In this document: positions 8,200 to 18,900 of the stretch, one piece after another
Position numbering within the stretch: position 1 is the stretch's first letter
Layout: every line of letters starts with the position of its first letter
Source of the DNA: Saccharothrix espanaensis DSM 44229
GTDB lineage: Bacteria > Actinomycetota > Actinomycetes > Mycobacteriales > Pseudonocardiaceae
Direction: 5' to 3'
DNA: 64,000 bases
Assembly (NCBI RefSeq): GCF_000328705.1
Contig: NC_019673.1
Location: forward strand, 1,364,001 to 1,428,000
Notes under the pieces: generated by a model
Seen by the model: only the letters and a program-made list of their open reading frames with translations
Databases searched by the model: none
Told to the model about the DNA's origin: nothing
Program-made: the position numbers and the translations under genes

Positions 8200-10152
8200 G
8201 TGCCCATCGACGCCCAAGTCCGCTCCACGCGCACCGGTCTGGTCCCCCTGCTGGTCGTCGGCACGGCGATAGCCGCGCTGCTGGCCGCCGGACTGGCCGC
8301 CGTGACCGGCGGCGACACGTCCGGCCTGCTCGTGGTGCGAGTGGTCACCGAATCCGCCGCCGTCGTGACGATCGGCTCTCTCCTGCTGGCCGCCTTCCTG
8401 GTGCCGCCGCAGCAGAACGGGACGCTGGCCGCCGACGGCTACGCCGCGCTGCGCACGGCCGGCTGGGCGGCTCTGGTGTGGACGCTCGGCGCGGTGGCCT
8501 CGGTCCCGTTCACCGCCGCCGACGCGCTCGGCCAGCCGGTGAAGGCGCTGCTGGACCCGTCGGTGCTGTTCACCGTCGCGGGCATCCTGGAGCAGACGAA
8601 GGCGTGGATGGTCACCGCGGTGATCGTGGCGCTGCTGGCGTTGGGCTGCCGGCTGGCGCTGTCCTGGGGCTGGACCACGGCGCTGTTCTTCCTGTCGGTG
8701 TTCGCGCTGGTGCCCGTGGCCGTGACGGGGCACTCGTCCGGCGGCGGCTCGCATGACATGGCCACGAACAGCCTGCTGTACCACCTGATCGGTGCCGCGC
8801 TGTGGGTCGGCGGGCTGATCGCGCTGCTAGCGCACGGCCGGCGCGGCGGGGAGCACCTCGGCCTGGCCACCACCAGGTTCTCCCGACTGGCGCTGGTGTG
8901 CTGGATCGTGATGGCGTTCTCGGGCGTGGTGAACGCGTGGGTGCGGCTGCCGCTGAGCCAGCTGTTCACCAGCGACTACGGCTTGTTCGTGCTGGGTAAG
9001 ACGTTCGCGTTGGTCGCGTTGGGCGTGTTCGGCTGGTTCCAGCGGGAGAAGAGCGTCAAGCAGGTCGTGGCGACCGGGTCGGGCCGTTCGCTGCTCAGGC
9101 TCGCGGGCGTCGAAGTGCTGCTGATGTTCCTCACGATCGGTTTGGCCGCCGCGCTGAGCCGTACGCCACCGCCGGCGGAGGGGCGCGCGTTCCCGAGCAC
9201 GGTGGAGCTGCGCATCGGCTACGACCTGTTCGGAGCGCCCTCGGTCACCCGCCTGTTGTTCGACTGGCGTTTCGACCTCATCTTCGGCACGGCGGCGATC
9301 GCGTTGGCGGTCGTGTACGTGCTCGGTGTGCTGCGGTTGCGCCGTAGGGGCGACAAGTGGCCGGTCGGGCGCACGGTCGCGTGGCTCGCGGGCTGCTTCA
9401 CGGTGCTGTTCGCCACGTCGTCCGGGCTCGGCCGGTACGCGCCCGCGATGTTCAGCATCCACATGGAGAGCCACATGCTGCTCTCCATGCTTGCGCCCAT
9501 CCTGCTCGTGCTGGGCGGTCCGGTGACGCTGGCGTTGCGCGCGCTGCCCACGGCGGGCAAGGACAACCCGCCCGGCGCGCGCGAGTGGATCCTCGCCTTC
9601 GTGCACTCGCCGGTGACGAAGGTCCTCACGAACCCGTTCGTCGCGCTGGCGCTGTTCGTGGGGTCGTTCTACGGCCTCTACTTCTCCGGACTGTTCGACT
9701 GGGCGTTGGACTTCCACTGGGCGCACCTGGCGATGAACGCCCACTTCATCCTGGTGGGGTACGTGTTCTACTGGCCGGTGATCGGCATCGACCCCGCGCC
9801 CAACCGGCTGCCGCCGTTGGGCCGGCTGGGGCTGCTGTTCGCCTCGATCCCGTTCCACGCGTTCTTCGGCATCGTGCTGATGAGCTCGCAGACCGTGATC
9901 GGCGAGAACTTCTACCGGGCGCTGGCCCTGCCGTGGGTGACGTCGCAGCTGGACGACCAGCGGCTGGGCGGCGGCATCGCGTGGGCGGCGGGCGAGGTGC
10001 CGCTGATCGTGGTGATGGTCGCGCTGCTGGTGCAGTGGGCGCGGTCGGACGACCGGGACGCGCGCCGCACGGACCGCAAAGCCGATTCGGACGGCGACGC
10101 GGACCTGGCGGCCTACAACGCGATGCTGCGCAAGCTGTCCGAGCGGGAGTGA
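8200..10152 (+). CDS. CopD - CtaG (caa3-type) fusion membrane protein
   Basis: The 650-residue product starts at GTG 8200. The N-terminal half (about residues 15-330) has eight or so membrane helices with a CopD-like copper-resistance domain (GHSSGGGSHDMATNSLLYHLIGAALWVGG, SGVVNAWVR). The C-terminal half (about 365-610) is a CtaG/DUF1404-type cytochrome c oxidase assembly domain with HMESHMLLSMLAPILLVLGGP, HWAHLAMNAHF and PFHAFFGIVLMS, whose His and Met residues suit copper binding. A polar tail follows. The fusion is common in actinobacteria and probably moves or delivers copper for cytochrome oxidase. It appears to be transcribed alone. Confidence 0.9.
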   Translation: MPIDAQVRSTRTGLVPLLVVGTAIAALLAAGLAAVTGGDTSGLLVVRVVTESAAVVTIGSLLLAAFLVPPQQNGTLAADGYAALRTAGWAALVWTLGAVASVPFTAADALGQPVKALLDPSVLFTVAGILEQTKAWMVTAVIVALLALGCRLALSWGWTTALFFLSVFALVPVAVTGHSSGGGSHDMATNSLLYHLIGAALWVGGLIALLAHGRRGGEHLGLATTRFSRLALVCWIVMAFSGVVNAWVRLPLSQLFTSDYGLFVLGKTFALVALGVFGWFQREKSVKQVVATGSGRSLLRLAGVEVLLMFLTIGLAAALSRTPPPAEGRAFPSTVELRIGYDLFGAPSVTRLLFDWRFDLIFGTAAIALAVVYVLGVLRLRRRGDKWPVGRTVAWLAGCFTVLFATSSGLGRYAPAMFSIHMESHMLLSMLAPILLVLGGPVTLALRALPTAGKDNPPGAREWILAFVHSPVTKVLTNPFVALALFVGSFYGLYFSGLFDWALDFHWAHLAMNAHFILVGYVFYWPVIGIDPAPNRLPPLGRLGLLFASIPFHAFFGIVLMSSQTVIGENFYRALALPWVTSQLDDQRLGGGIAWAAGEVPLIVVMVALLVQWARSDDRDARRTDRKADSDGDADLAAYNAMLRKLSERE

Positions 10153-10328
10153 CGGCGGTACTCGCCCGGCGCGACGCCGTGCTCCCGCTTGAACGCTTTG
10201 ACGAACGCTAACTCCGACGTATAGCCGGCACGCGCAGCCAGCGGGGCGTCGGTCACCTTGAACAGGCGTGCGGCGGTGAACTTCCGGACATGCTCGGCAG
10301 CGGCGGAGTGGTGCACACCGGCAGGCAC
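10152..10328 (-). pseudogene. AraC-family regulator, C-terminal remnant
   Basis: A short frame contains the second helix-turn-helix of an AraC/XylS DNA-binding domain (AARAGYTSELAFVKAFKREHGVAPGEYRR). The first helix-turn-helix and the whole sensor domain are absent, and the frame runs into the end of the CopD-CtaG gene. This is a truncated relic rather than a working regulator. Confidence 0.7.
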
Positions 10329-10433
10329 TACGCCGACGGGCCGGTGCGGACGTCCTCGTTCACGTTCCCTGGTGATGCCGGGCCTCTTGCCGACGTCACG
10401 GGGGACTGACTCCCTCGCGTCGCACCCAGTGTC

Positions 10434-11243
10434 CTAAAGAGGCCGGCGGAACCCGCGCACCGCGAACACCCACCCGATCACCGCGAGCACGGCGCTGGTC
10501 CCCAACGCGGCCACCACACCCGTCACGGGGTGCGACAGGGCGAGCGCACGTGCCGCGTCCACGGCGTAGGTGAGCGGGTTGACGTTCGCGATCGCCTGGA
10601 GCCAGCCCGGCAGGCCGGACACCGGCACGTACGCGCTGGAGGCGAACATCAGCGGGAACATCGCCAGGAATCCCACGGTCTGCATGAGCTCGGCGTTGCG
10701 CAGCCAGCTCGCGATGGCCAGGAAAATCCAGCCCAGTGCCCAGCCCACGGCCAGCGCCAGGGCCAGCGCGCCGGCCACCCCGGCGATGCCGCCGGCCGGC
10801 GAGAACCCGAAGATCGTCACCGCGAACAGCAGCATCAGCACCAACTGCGCCGCGGTCCGGACCAGGTCCGACAGGCTGCGCGCGACCAGCACCGAGCCCA
10901 GCCGGATGGGCAGTGAGCGGAACCTGGCCAGCACGCCGTTCTTCATGTCGGTGACCAGCCCGACGCCCGCTTGGAGGGCGGACTGCATCGCCGTGTTGAC
11001 CAGGATCGCGGGCATCAGGAAGTCGATGTAGGACACCCCGGCCGGGAAACCGGGCGTGTTCGCGATGCTCGCGAAGATCTGGCTGAACAGGGTGAGCATG
11101 ATCAGCGGTTGCAGGATGCTGAACACGATCATCCGCGGGTCGCTGACCAGCGTGCGCAGCGAGCGCTGGGTCAGCACGAGCACCTGTGTGGCGAAATCCG
11201 TTCCGCGCCAACGGGTCTGTGGCGCGGCGAGAGTGGCGGTCAT
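10434..11243 (-). CDS. ABC-2 type permease, DrrB-like
   Basis: The 269-residue protein starts at ATG 11243 with an AGGAGC site upstream. It has six membrane segments after a cytoplasmic start and the ABC-2/DrrB features LTQRSLRTLVSDPRMIVF, MPAILVNTAMQSAL and SAYVPVSGLPGWLQAIANVNPLTYAVDAAR. It follows the ATPase gene by 13 bp, so the two form one exporter of the daunorubicin-resistance type, which exports drugs or lipids. The operon is TetR gene, ATPase, permease, all on the minus strand and behind the TetR operator at 12809-12850. Confidence 0.92.
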   Translation of the reverse strand: MTATLAAPQTRWRGTDFATQVLVLTQRSLRTLVSDPRMIVFSILQPLIMLTLFSQIFASIANTPGFPAGVSYIDFLMPAILVNTAMQSALQAGVGLVTDMKNGVLARFRSLPIRLGSVLVARSLSDLVRTAAQLVLMLLFAVTIFGFSPAGGIAGVAGALALALAVGWALGWIFLAIASWLRNAELMQTVGFLAMFPLMFASSAYVPVSGLPGWLQAIANVNPLTYAVDAARALALSHPVTGVVAALGTSAVLAVIGWVFAVRGFRRPL

Positions 11244-11256
11244 TCGGGAGCTCCTG

Positions 11257-12186
11257 TCAGGCCGCGTGTGCCGCGAGGGTGAGGTAGACGTCGTCCAGGG
11301 TCGGTTCGCCCAGCGCCAGCTCGGTGGCCTCCAGGCCCACCTCGTCCAGCGCGCGGACCACGACGGCCAGCTCGCGCGACGAGGTCACCGGCGCGGTGAG
11401 CGTGTTGAGCGCCGGGACGGGCTGCATGCCGGCGCGTTCCAGGGCTCCCTGCGCCTTGGGCAGGTCGGAGGCGTCGGCCAGGGTGACCGTCACGGTCCGC
11501 TGGCCCACCTGCGCCTTGAGCTCGGCGCTGGTGCCGGAGGCGACCACGCGGCCCTGCGCGAGGACCGTGATGGAGTCGGCCAGCCGGTCCGCCTCGTCCA
11601 GGTACTGGGTGGTGAGCAGGACCGTCGTGCCGTCGGTGACCAGGCCCTCCACGACCTCCCACAGGCCGAGCCGGCCGGCCGGGTCCAGGCCCGTGGTCGG
11701 CTCGTCCAGGAAGATCACCTCGGGGTGGCCGACCAGGCTCGCGGCCAGGTCCAGGCGTCGCCGCATCCCGCCCGAGTACGTGCGGGAGGGGCGCTTGGCG
11801 GCGTCCGCGAGGTCGAACAGCTCCAGCAGCTCGGTGCCGCGCACCTTGGCCTCCCGGGTGCTCGCGCCGAGCAGGCGGGCGATCAGGACCAGGTTGTCCA
11901 GGCCCGACAGGCTCTCGTCCACGGCGGCGAACTGGCCGGTCAGGCCGATCCGGCTGCGCACCTGGTGAGCCTGGGTCACCACGTCGAACCCGCCGACGGT
12001 GGCCGTGCCCCGGTCGGGCGGCAGCATCGTCGTGAGCACGTTGACCAGGGTGGTCTTGCCCGCGCCGTTGTGGCCGAGCAGGCCGAGCACGGTCCCCTTG
12101 GGCACGGCGATGCTCACCCCGTCCAGCGCTTTCTGCGCGCCGAACGCCTTGACGACGTCCGACGCCTCGATCATCAGGTCGTTCAC
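11257..12186 (-). CDS. ABC transporter ATPase, DrrA-like
   Basis: The 309-residue ATPase has Walker A GHNGAGKTT, Q-loop GLTGQFAAVDE, signature YSGGMRRRLDLA, Walker B VIFLDEPTTGLDP and switch residue in TTQYLDEADRLAD (Gln in place of the usual His, normal for DrrA-type proteins). The C-terminal 75 residues form the regulatory domain common in DrrA. Its ATG overlaps the TGA of the TetR gene by 4 bases, and the permease follows 13 bp later, so the three genes are one translationally coupled operon. Confidence 0.94.
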   Translation of the reverse strand: MNDLMIEASDVVKAFGAQKALDGVSIAVPKGTVLGLLGHNGAGKTTLVNVLTTMLPPDRGTATVGGFDVVTQAHQVRSRIGLTGQFAAVDESLSGLDNLVLIARLLGASTREAKVRGTELLELFDLADAAKRPSRTYSGGMRRRLDLAASLVGHPEVIFLDEPTTGLDPAGRLGLWEVVEGLVTDGTTVLLTTQYLDEADRLADSITVLAQGRVVASGTSAELKAQVGQRTVTVTLADASDLPKAQGALERAGMQPVPALNTLTAPVTSSRELAVVVRALDEVGLEATELALGEPTLDDVYLTLAAHAA

Positions 12187-12797
12187 TGGTCCCCCCTCAG
12201 TACGCCGTGCAGGTAGAGCTCAACGAGCTGGTCGGTGTCGGCGGAGGTCTCGCCGAAGCCCTCGCCTTGCATCCGGTTGGTGAACACCAGGCCCATCAGC
12301 AGCCGCGCGGCCAGTTCCGCGGGGACTCGCATCCGGTGCGCGTCCGGGGTGAACAGCTCGGCGATGCGCGCGGAGAGCAGCCGCATCTCCACGGGCGGGC
12401 CCTTGTGCTCGGAACCCTTGCGGTGCGGGTCGTAGCCGGACTCGCGCAGCACGCCCATGAGCCGCCAGGTCCGGTCGAGGTAGCCCGACACGGCGCTGAT
12501 GGCCCACGACAGCCGGTCGGGGAGCTGTTCGACCTGGCGTGCTTCGGCGAGCACGGCCAGTTCGGCGTCGACCGCCAGCACGGAGCGGACGCAGGTGGCG
12601 ATCAGCTCCTGCTTGTCCTTGAACGCCCGGAAGACCGTCCCCTCCGCGATGCCCGCGGCCTGGGCGATCTGGCTGGTGGTGACGTTCGCGCCGTGCTGGA
12701 GCAGCAGGGGGGTGGTGGCGGCGACGATGGCCTCGCGACGATCTTCGACGCTCATCGCCGGTGCGCGCTTGCGGCGCTGGGTGGTGTCTTCCGACAT
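12183..12797 (-). CDS. TetR-family repressor of the DrrAB-like exporter
   Basis: This 204-residue regulator starts at ATG 12797. Residues 18-65 form the TetR helix-turn-helix (REAIVAATTPLLLQHGA, TTSQIAQAAGIAEGTVFRAF with KDKQELI). The remainder is an all-helical ligand domain. It is first in the exporter operon and two inverted repeats sit directly upstream (12809-12850), so it very likely autoregulates the operon and releases DNA on binding the exported compound. Confidence 0.93.
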   Translation of the reverse strand: MSEDTTQRRKRAPAMSVEDRREAIVAATTPLLLQHGANVTTSQIAQAAGIAEGTVFRAFKDKQELIATCVRSVLAVDAELAVLAEARQVEQLPDRLSWAISAVSGYLDRTWRLMGVLRESGYDPHRKGSEHKGPPVEMRLLSARIAELFTPDAHRMRVPAELAARLLMGLVFTNRMQGEGFGETSADTDQLVELYLHGVLRGDQ

Positions 12798-12808
12798 GGT
12801 GCAACACT

Positions 12809-12850
12809 ATGAGTGAGTCCTCACTCATGTCAAGGAGTGAGGACTCACTC
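12809..12850. promoter_or_regulatory. Paired TetR operator
   Basis: ATGAGTGAG-TC-CTCACTCAT (12809-12828) is a perfect palindrome with 9-bp arms. A second, GAGTGAG-GA-CTCACTC, lies at 12835-12850. The same half-site sequence in both suggests two repressor dimers. They begin 11 bp upstream of the TetR start codon. Confidence 0.85.
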
Positions 12851-12962
12851 ATAACTTGTCCACAGCCCTGCGGACCCCATCCACAGATTCCGGAACAGCT
12901 CTTTCCCCGCAGCTCCGAGCCCTGCAACCTGGACACCGGAGATCAACCCCAGGAGGCGGGAA

Positions 12963-13661
12963 ATGGCTTACAACGACACGCGGATCACGGTGTGCGGCAC
13001 CGTCGCGAGCAAGATCGCCCACACCAAGGTCGGCACCGGGTTCAGCCGTGTCGGGTTCCGGATCCACAGCCGGGAACAGCGCTTCGACCGCGGGCGCGAC
13101 GACTGGATCGCCGGCCCGAACATGTTCCTGATGGTCACCTGCTGGCGCGAACTGGCGGACAACGTGCACGCGTCACTGAACCGGGGCGACCCGGTGGTGG
13201 TGCACGGCAAGGTCCGGGTCAAGGAGTTCAACGACGCCGGCCGGACCAGCCAGTTCATCGACATCGAGGCCATCGCCGTCGGCCCGAACCTGGCGTCCTG
13301 CACGGCCCACCCGATCCGCGACGCCGAAGGCCCCATCGTCGTCCCACCCCGCAGGGAGGACGAACTCCCCCTCGCCTTCGCCGGCCTGTCCCTCAACCGG
13401 CCGGGCTCGGGCGGTCCTGACTCGGGCGGTCCCGATCCGGGCGGCCCCGACCCGAGCAGCCCCGACCAGAGCCGCCGACCCGGGCCAGGCTCACCGTCCG
13501 ACCACGGCCACCCACCGGTATCCGGCCGCCCGCCCGAAGTCGGTCCGCCTCCCGAGCCGAACCTCTCCGGGCCGGCCGACCCGGCCAACCCGGCTCACCC
13601 TCCGGTCGGCCGACCATCGGAAGCCGACCAGCCCAAGGAGGTGTCGAAAGCACCCTTCTGA
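12963..13661 (+). CDS. Single-stranded DNA-binding protein paralogue with Pro-rich tail
   Basis: The 232-residue product starts at ATG 12963, six bases after AGGAGG. Residues 1-115 are an SSB-type OB fold (DTRITVCGTVAS, VGFRIHSREQRF, NMFLMVTCWRELADNVHASLNRGDPVVVHGKVRVKEF). Residues 135-232 are a Pro/Gly/Asp-rich disordered tail with repeated GGPD units. The acidic tip DDDIPF of classical SSB is missing: the end reads KAPF. It is probably a secondary SSB (as in actinomycete competence or sporulation-linked paralogues) rather than the replicative one. It stands alone. Confidence 0.85.
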   Translation: MAYNDTRITVCGTVASKIAHTKVGTGFSRVGFRIHSREQRFDRGRDDWIAGPNMFLMVTCWRELADNVHASLNRGDPVVVHGKVRVKEFNDAGRTSQFIDIEAIAVGPNLASCTAHPIRDAEGPIVVPPRREDELPLAFAGLSLNRPGSGGPDSGGPDPGGPDPSSPDQSRRPGPGSPSDHGHPPVSGRPPEVGPPPEPNLSGPADPANPAHPPVGRPSEADQPKEVSKAPF

Positions 13662-14225
13662 CCACGCGGCCGCCACCCATCGGGCGCCCCTGTCGCCCCT
13701 GGCCACCCACGTCGTCGCGGCACCCCCCGCCCCACCGTCCCGAATGCGTCGGCGCAGGTCACCGGCCTCCGTGTCGGACCGGAGTCGGCGCGGCGGCCAA
13801 TGCAGTCGTTCGGCGGCGCGATCCAGGCCGCTGGTCCAGTGGGTGGGCGCCGTCCCGGTGACGCAGCGCAGTGAGCGGGGGCAACGGAGGTGTGGTCCTG
13901 GGCCGTTCGGGGCATGAATGGTGGAAACCGGTCGGCGTGCGGACTCGGCACGGAGAATGCGCGTCGAGTGTCGTCGTCACGAGCATCGAGGAGGGAGGTC
14001 GTGGGCAGCCGCTGAGGCGGTACCCAGGGCAGGCGAGAGGGCTTGACACCGCAACGAGTTCACGCATCCGGCTGGATCCGCTGGTCACAGCGCCGCACCC
14101 GCGCGGCGGCGACGCGCTGTGACAGGAGTGGGTGACCCACGTTCGCGTTAACTCTGCGTTGTCCCCACCTTCGTTGCCGGCGTCCGAGGTACTTGCCCGA
14201 TCGGCACCGCTCTACGATCGCGGGC
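13662..14225. other. Intergenic region upstream of ettA
   Basis: No convincing gene is visible in these 564 bases; the open frames lack family features and mirror the base composition. A TTGACA hexamer occurs at 14043-14048 without a clear -10 box. TCACAGCG (14085-14092) and CGCTGTGA (14115-14122) form an inverted repeat around a GC-rich loop, possibly a regulatory hairpin. Confidence 0.4.
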
Positions 14226-15902
<1,677 letters not shown>

Positions 15903-15913
15903 GCAGCGACGTC

Positions 15914-18900
15914 GTGGCGGCGAGGGGCGAGGCGCAGGCGGACGCCGAGGTGAGCACGCTGGTCGTGCCCGCCTGGCGGCTGCGTTGGCGGGCACCGGAG
16001 CTGGCTCTGGTGCTGGGCGAGCGTGCGGTGGCGCTCGCCTCCACCCGCCGTGACGAGGTCGACCGGTTGCGCGCGGAGTCCCTGGTGGTCTTCGCGAGCA
16101 ACCGGATGGGCCGGGGCGTCAAGATCGCCGACCGCGCCCTGGACGCCCTGAAGGCGGCCGAGGCGGAGGCCGAGCACGAGACGGCGTGGCGCCTGCGGGT
16201 GGAACTGGCCGACAGCGCCAGGTCCGTGGGCGCGCCGCTGACCGGGTTCGCCGCCGTCCGCCCGGTCCTCGAAGCGCAGAGCGTCCCGGACGCCCTGCGC
16301 GCCTCCGCGCTCGTGCAGGCCAGCGAGTGCCTGGTCTCGGTGGGGCGCGGCAGCGCGCTCACCGAGGCTCTGGCGGAAGCCGACCACCTCTACTCGACCG
16401 ACCCCGTGATGGACCACGACACCACCCTCCTGCTGCGCGGTCTGCTCCGCGCGGCGGCGGCCGGCCAGCACCGGCGCTGGGGCGACCTGGAGTCGGCGAT
16501 CACCGCCGGCCGGGAAGGCGTCGGCCTGCTGGACCAGCTCACCGACCAGGCTTGCGACAGCGGCGAGGTCCGCGGCCGGCTCACCGTGGAACTGGTCTGC
16601 GCCCTGATGGACGCGGGCAAGCCCGCCGAGGCGTCCGAGACCGGAACGCCGTTCCTGGACCGGCCGGTGCGCGCGCCCTCGGCGGCGGCCGCGGGCTGGT
16701 TGCGGCTGGCCCTGGCGACCAGGGTCCACCTCCCCGCGGGTCGGGTCGACCAGGCCCGCGACCTGCTCCGCGACGCGGCCGACAACGCCGAACGCCACCA
16801 ACTGGACACCCTGCTCGCGGAGAGCCTGCTGGCGCTCGCGCACGTGCACGAGGTGTCCGGCGACCTGACCGAGGCGCTGGCCAACCTCCGCGCCGCCCAC
16901 GCGGCCGAGCGCCGCCGGGCCCGCGCCGTGTACGCCGTGCGCGCCCGCCTGGCCGCCGAGTTCTCCGGCGTGCACCGGCAGCCGACCGGACAGCACGACC
17001 AGTTGACGGCCCTGCTGCGCGAGAAGAAGCCGAGCACCACGCCCGCCGAGCCGCACCTGCCCCCCGAGGTCAAGCAGCAACTCCGCCAGTGGCGTCCGGT
17101 GCAGGTCCACCGCGCCGAAGGGCTGCGCGTCAAGCGCTCCCGCCGGGCCGCCGAAGACATGACGGTGGAAGGCATCTCCGCCGCCCGAGCCCACGCCGCC
17201 GACCGCTGGCGCCTGGTCCAGCCCTTCGGCGAACCCACGCCACCCCCTGCGGACCGCCCGCAAGGCCACACCCCCGACCTCCCCACCGCCCGCACCCCGG
17301 ACCAGCAGTCCGCCCACATCCCGGACCACAGCACCGGCCACCCCCCGGACCGCCCCGTCGACCTCACACCGGAACACGCGACCGGTGCCGCGTCGGAAAG
17401 CCCGGCGGACCACGCAGTGGGCCACGCGGCGAACCAGTCCGCCGAGCACACCGGGGGCCGCCGCCGAGCCCCGGACCCCACTCCACCCCCCGCACCCCAG
17501 GCCGCTCCCGCCCAGCCGGTCGAACAGCCCACCCCGAACGTCCTCCCCGCGCCGCAGACGCCCCAGCGGTCGACGCCGCCGCAGCCGCCCACGCGATCGA
17601 CGTTCCCCTTGTCGAAGGACTTGGACGCGACGGTGTTCGGCCGTCCCGAGCACGCGAGGAGCGGCGAGGCCCGCCCGCTCCCCACCCGCCCGCGCGAGCA
17701 GACCTACCTCGAACAGACGTACTTGGAGCAGAACTTCCCGGCTCCACAGGCGCCACAGCCCCAGCCCGCTCCGCCCGCGTTCCCGCCGCCGCACCACCTG
17801 CCGCCCGTTGCGGCCGACGTGCCGCAGCAGGCACCCCCACCCCCGACCCACCCGACCCCGACCCCCGCGGTCCCGTCGCAGCCGGCCGCACACCAGCAGG
17901 CCCCGAGCCGTCCGGTCGGCAACCAGCCGGTGGCGAACCAACCCGTCGTGGATCAGTCGGTGGTGGACCAGACGGCTCCGAACCCGGCGCTCGCGGACCC
18001 GTCGGCTGCTAGTCCGTCGACTGCGAATCCGCCGGTTGTGGACGAGTCGGTTGTGGAGCACGGGCTGCCGTCGTCGCTCCAGTCCGATTCCGCGCGGGCT
18101 GAGAGCAATCTGGCCAGGGCGTTCGAGCCGGTCCACCCGGATTCGCCGTTCGCGGCGCGGGCAGCGTCGGCCGAGTCACCAACAGCCGAGTCGCCGACAG
18201 CCGAGTCGTCGACAGCCGGGCCCCACACCGCCGAACCCATGTCCGCGACGGATCCGGTCCCGCCGACCACGGCCTCCGCCGACGTGTCGCCGTACGACGA
18301 GTTCGACCGGCCCGCCGCCGGTGAACGCAGTGTGCCCGCCGCCGGGTTGATCGCGGCTGCCGGCGCGGTGCGCAGCGGGCGTCGGCGGGCGGCTCGGAAG
18401 GCAGCGGGGGAGACCTCGGCGAACGTGGCTGAGCAGGTCGTGGTCCCGCAGGGATCGGACGGCGGGAACGTGCTTGAAACGCTCAAGGCCGCTGGTCTGC
18501 TGGATTCCCAACGCGCCGGCGGACGGCGGCGCGCGCCGGACGCGGGAGATAGTGGCGCCCCCTCCACACCCGATCCGCACCCAGCCGAAACCGTAGCGGC
18601 TGAAATCGCAGTGGCTGAAACCGCAGCGATCGACGTGGCGGCGACCGAAACCGCAGGGACCGACGTGGCGGCGAGCCCGGTCGACACCAGCCCGGACGAG
18701 ACGGGGGACGGGCCTGCTTCCACAGACGTCTCGGCTGCTCGACACACCGGGAACACCCCCGGCTACGCCACCGGGCCCGCGACTGACCGCTCCACCGACT
18801 ACGCCACCGATGACGCGGGCCGGTCGCAGGTCGACACGGTGTCGTGGCGGGTCGAACCGCCGTCCCGACTGCGGGACGAGCTGCCTTCCCGGACTCGCGA

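Noticed and set aside
13759..14088. Minus-strand 109-codon frame upstream of ettA
   Set aside because: No ribosome-binding site, no family features and Pro/Arg/Thr-rich composition; kept as intergenic.
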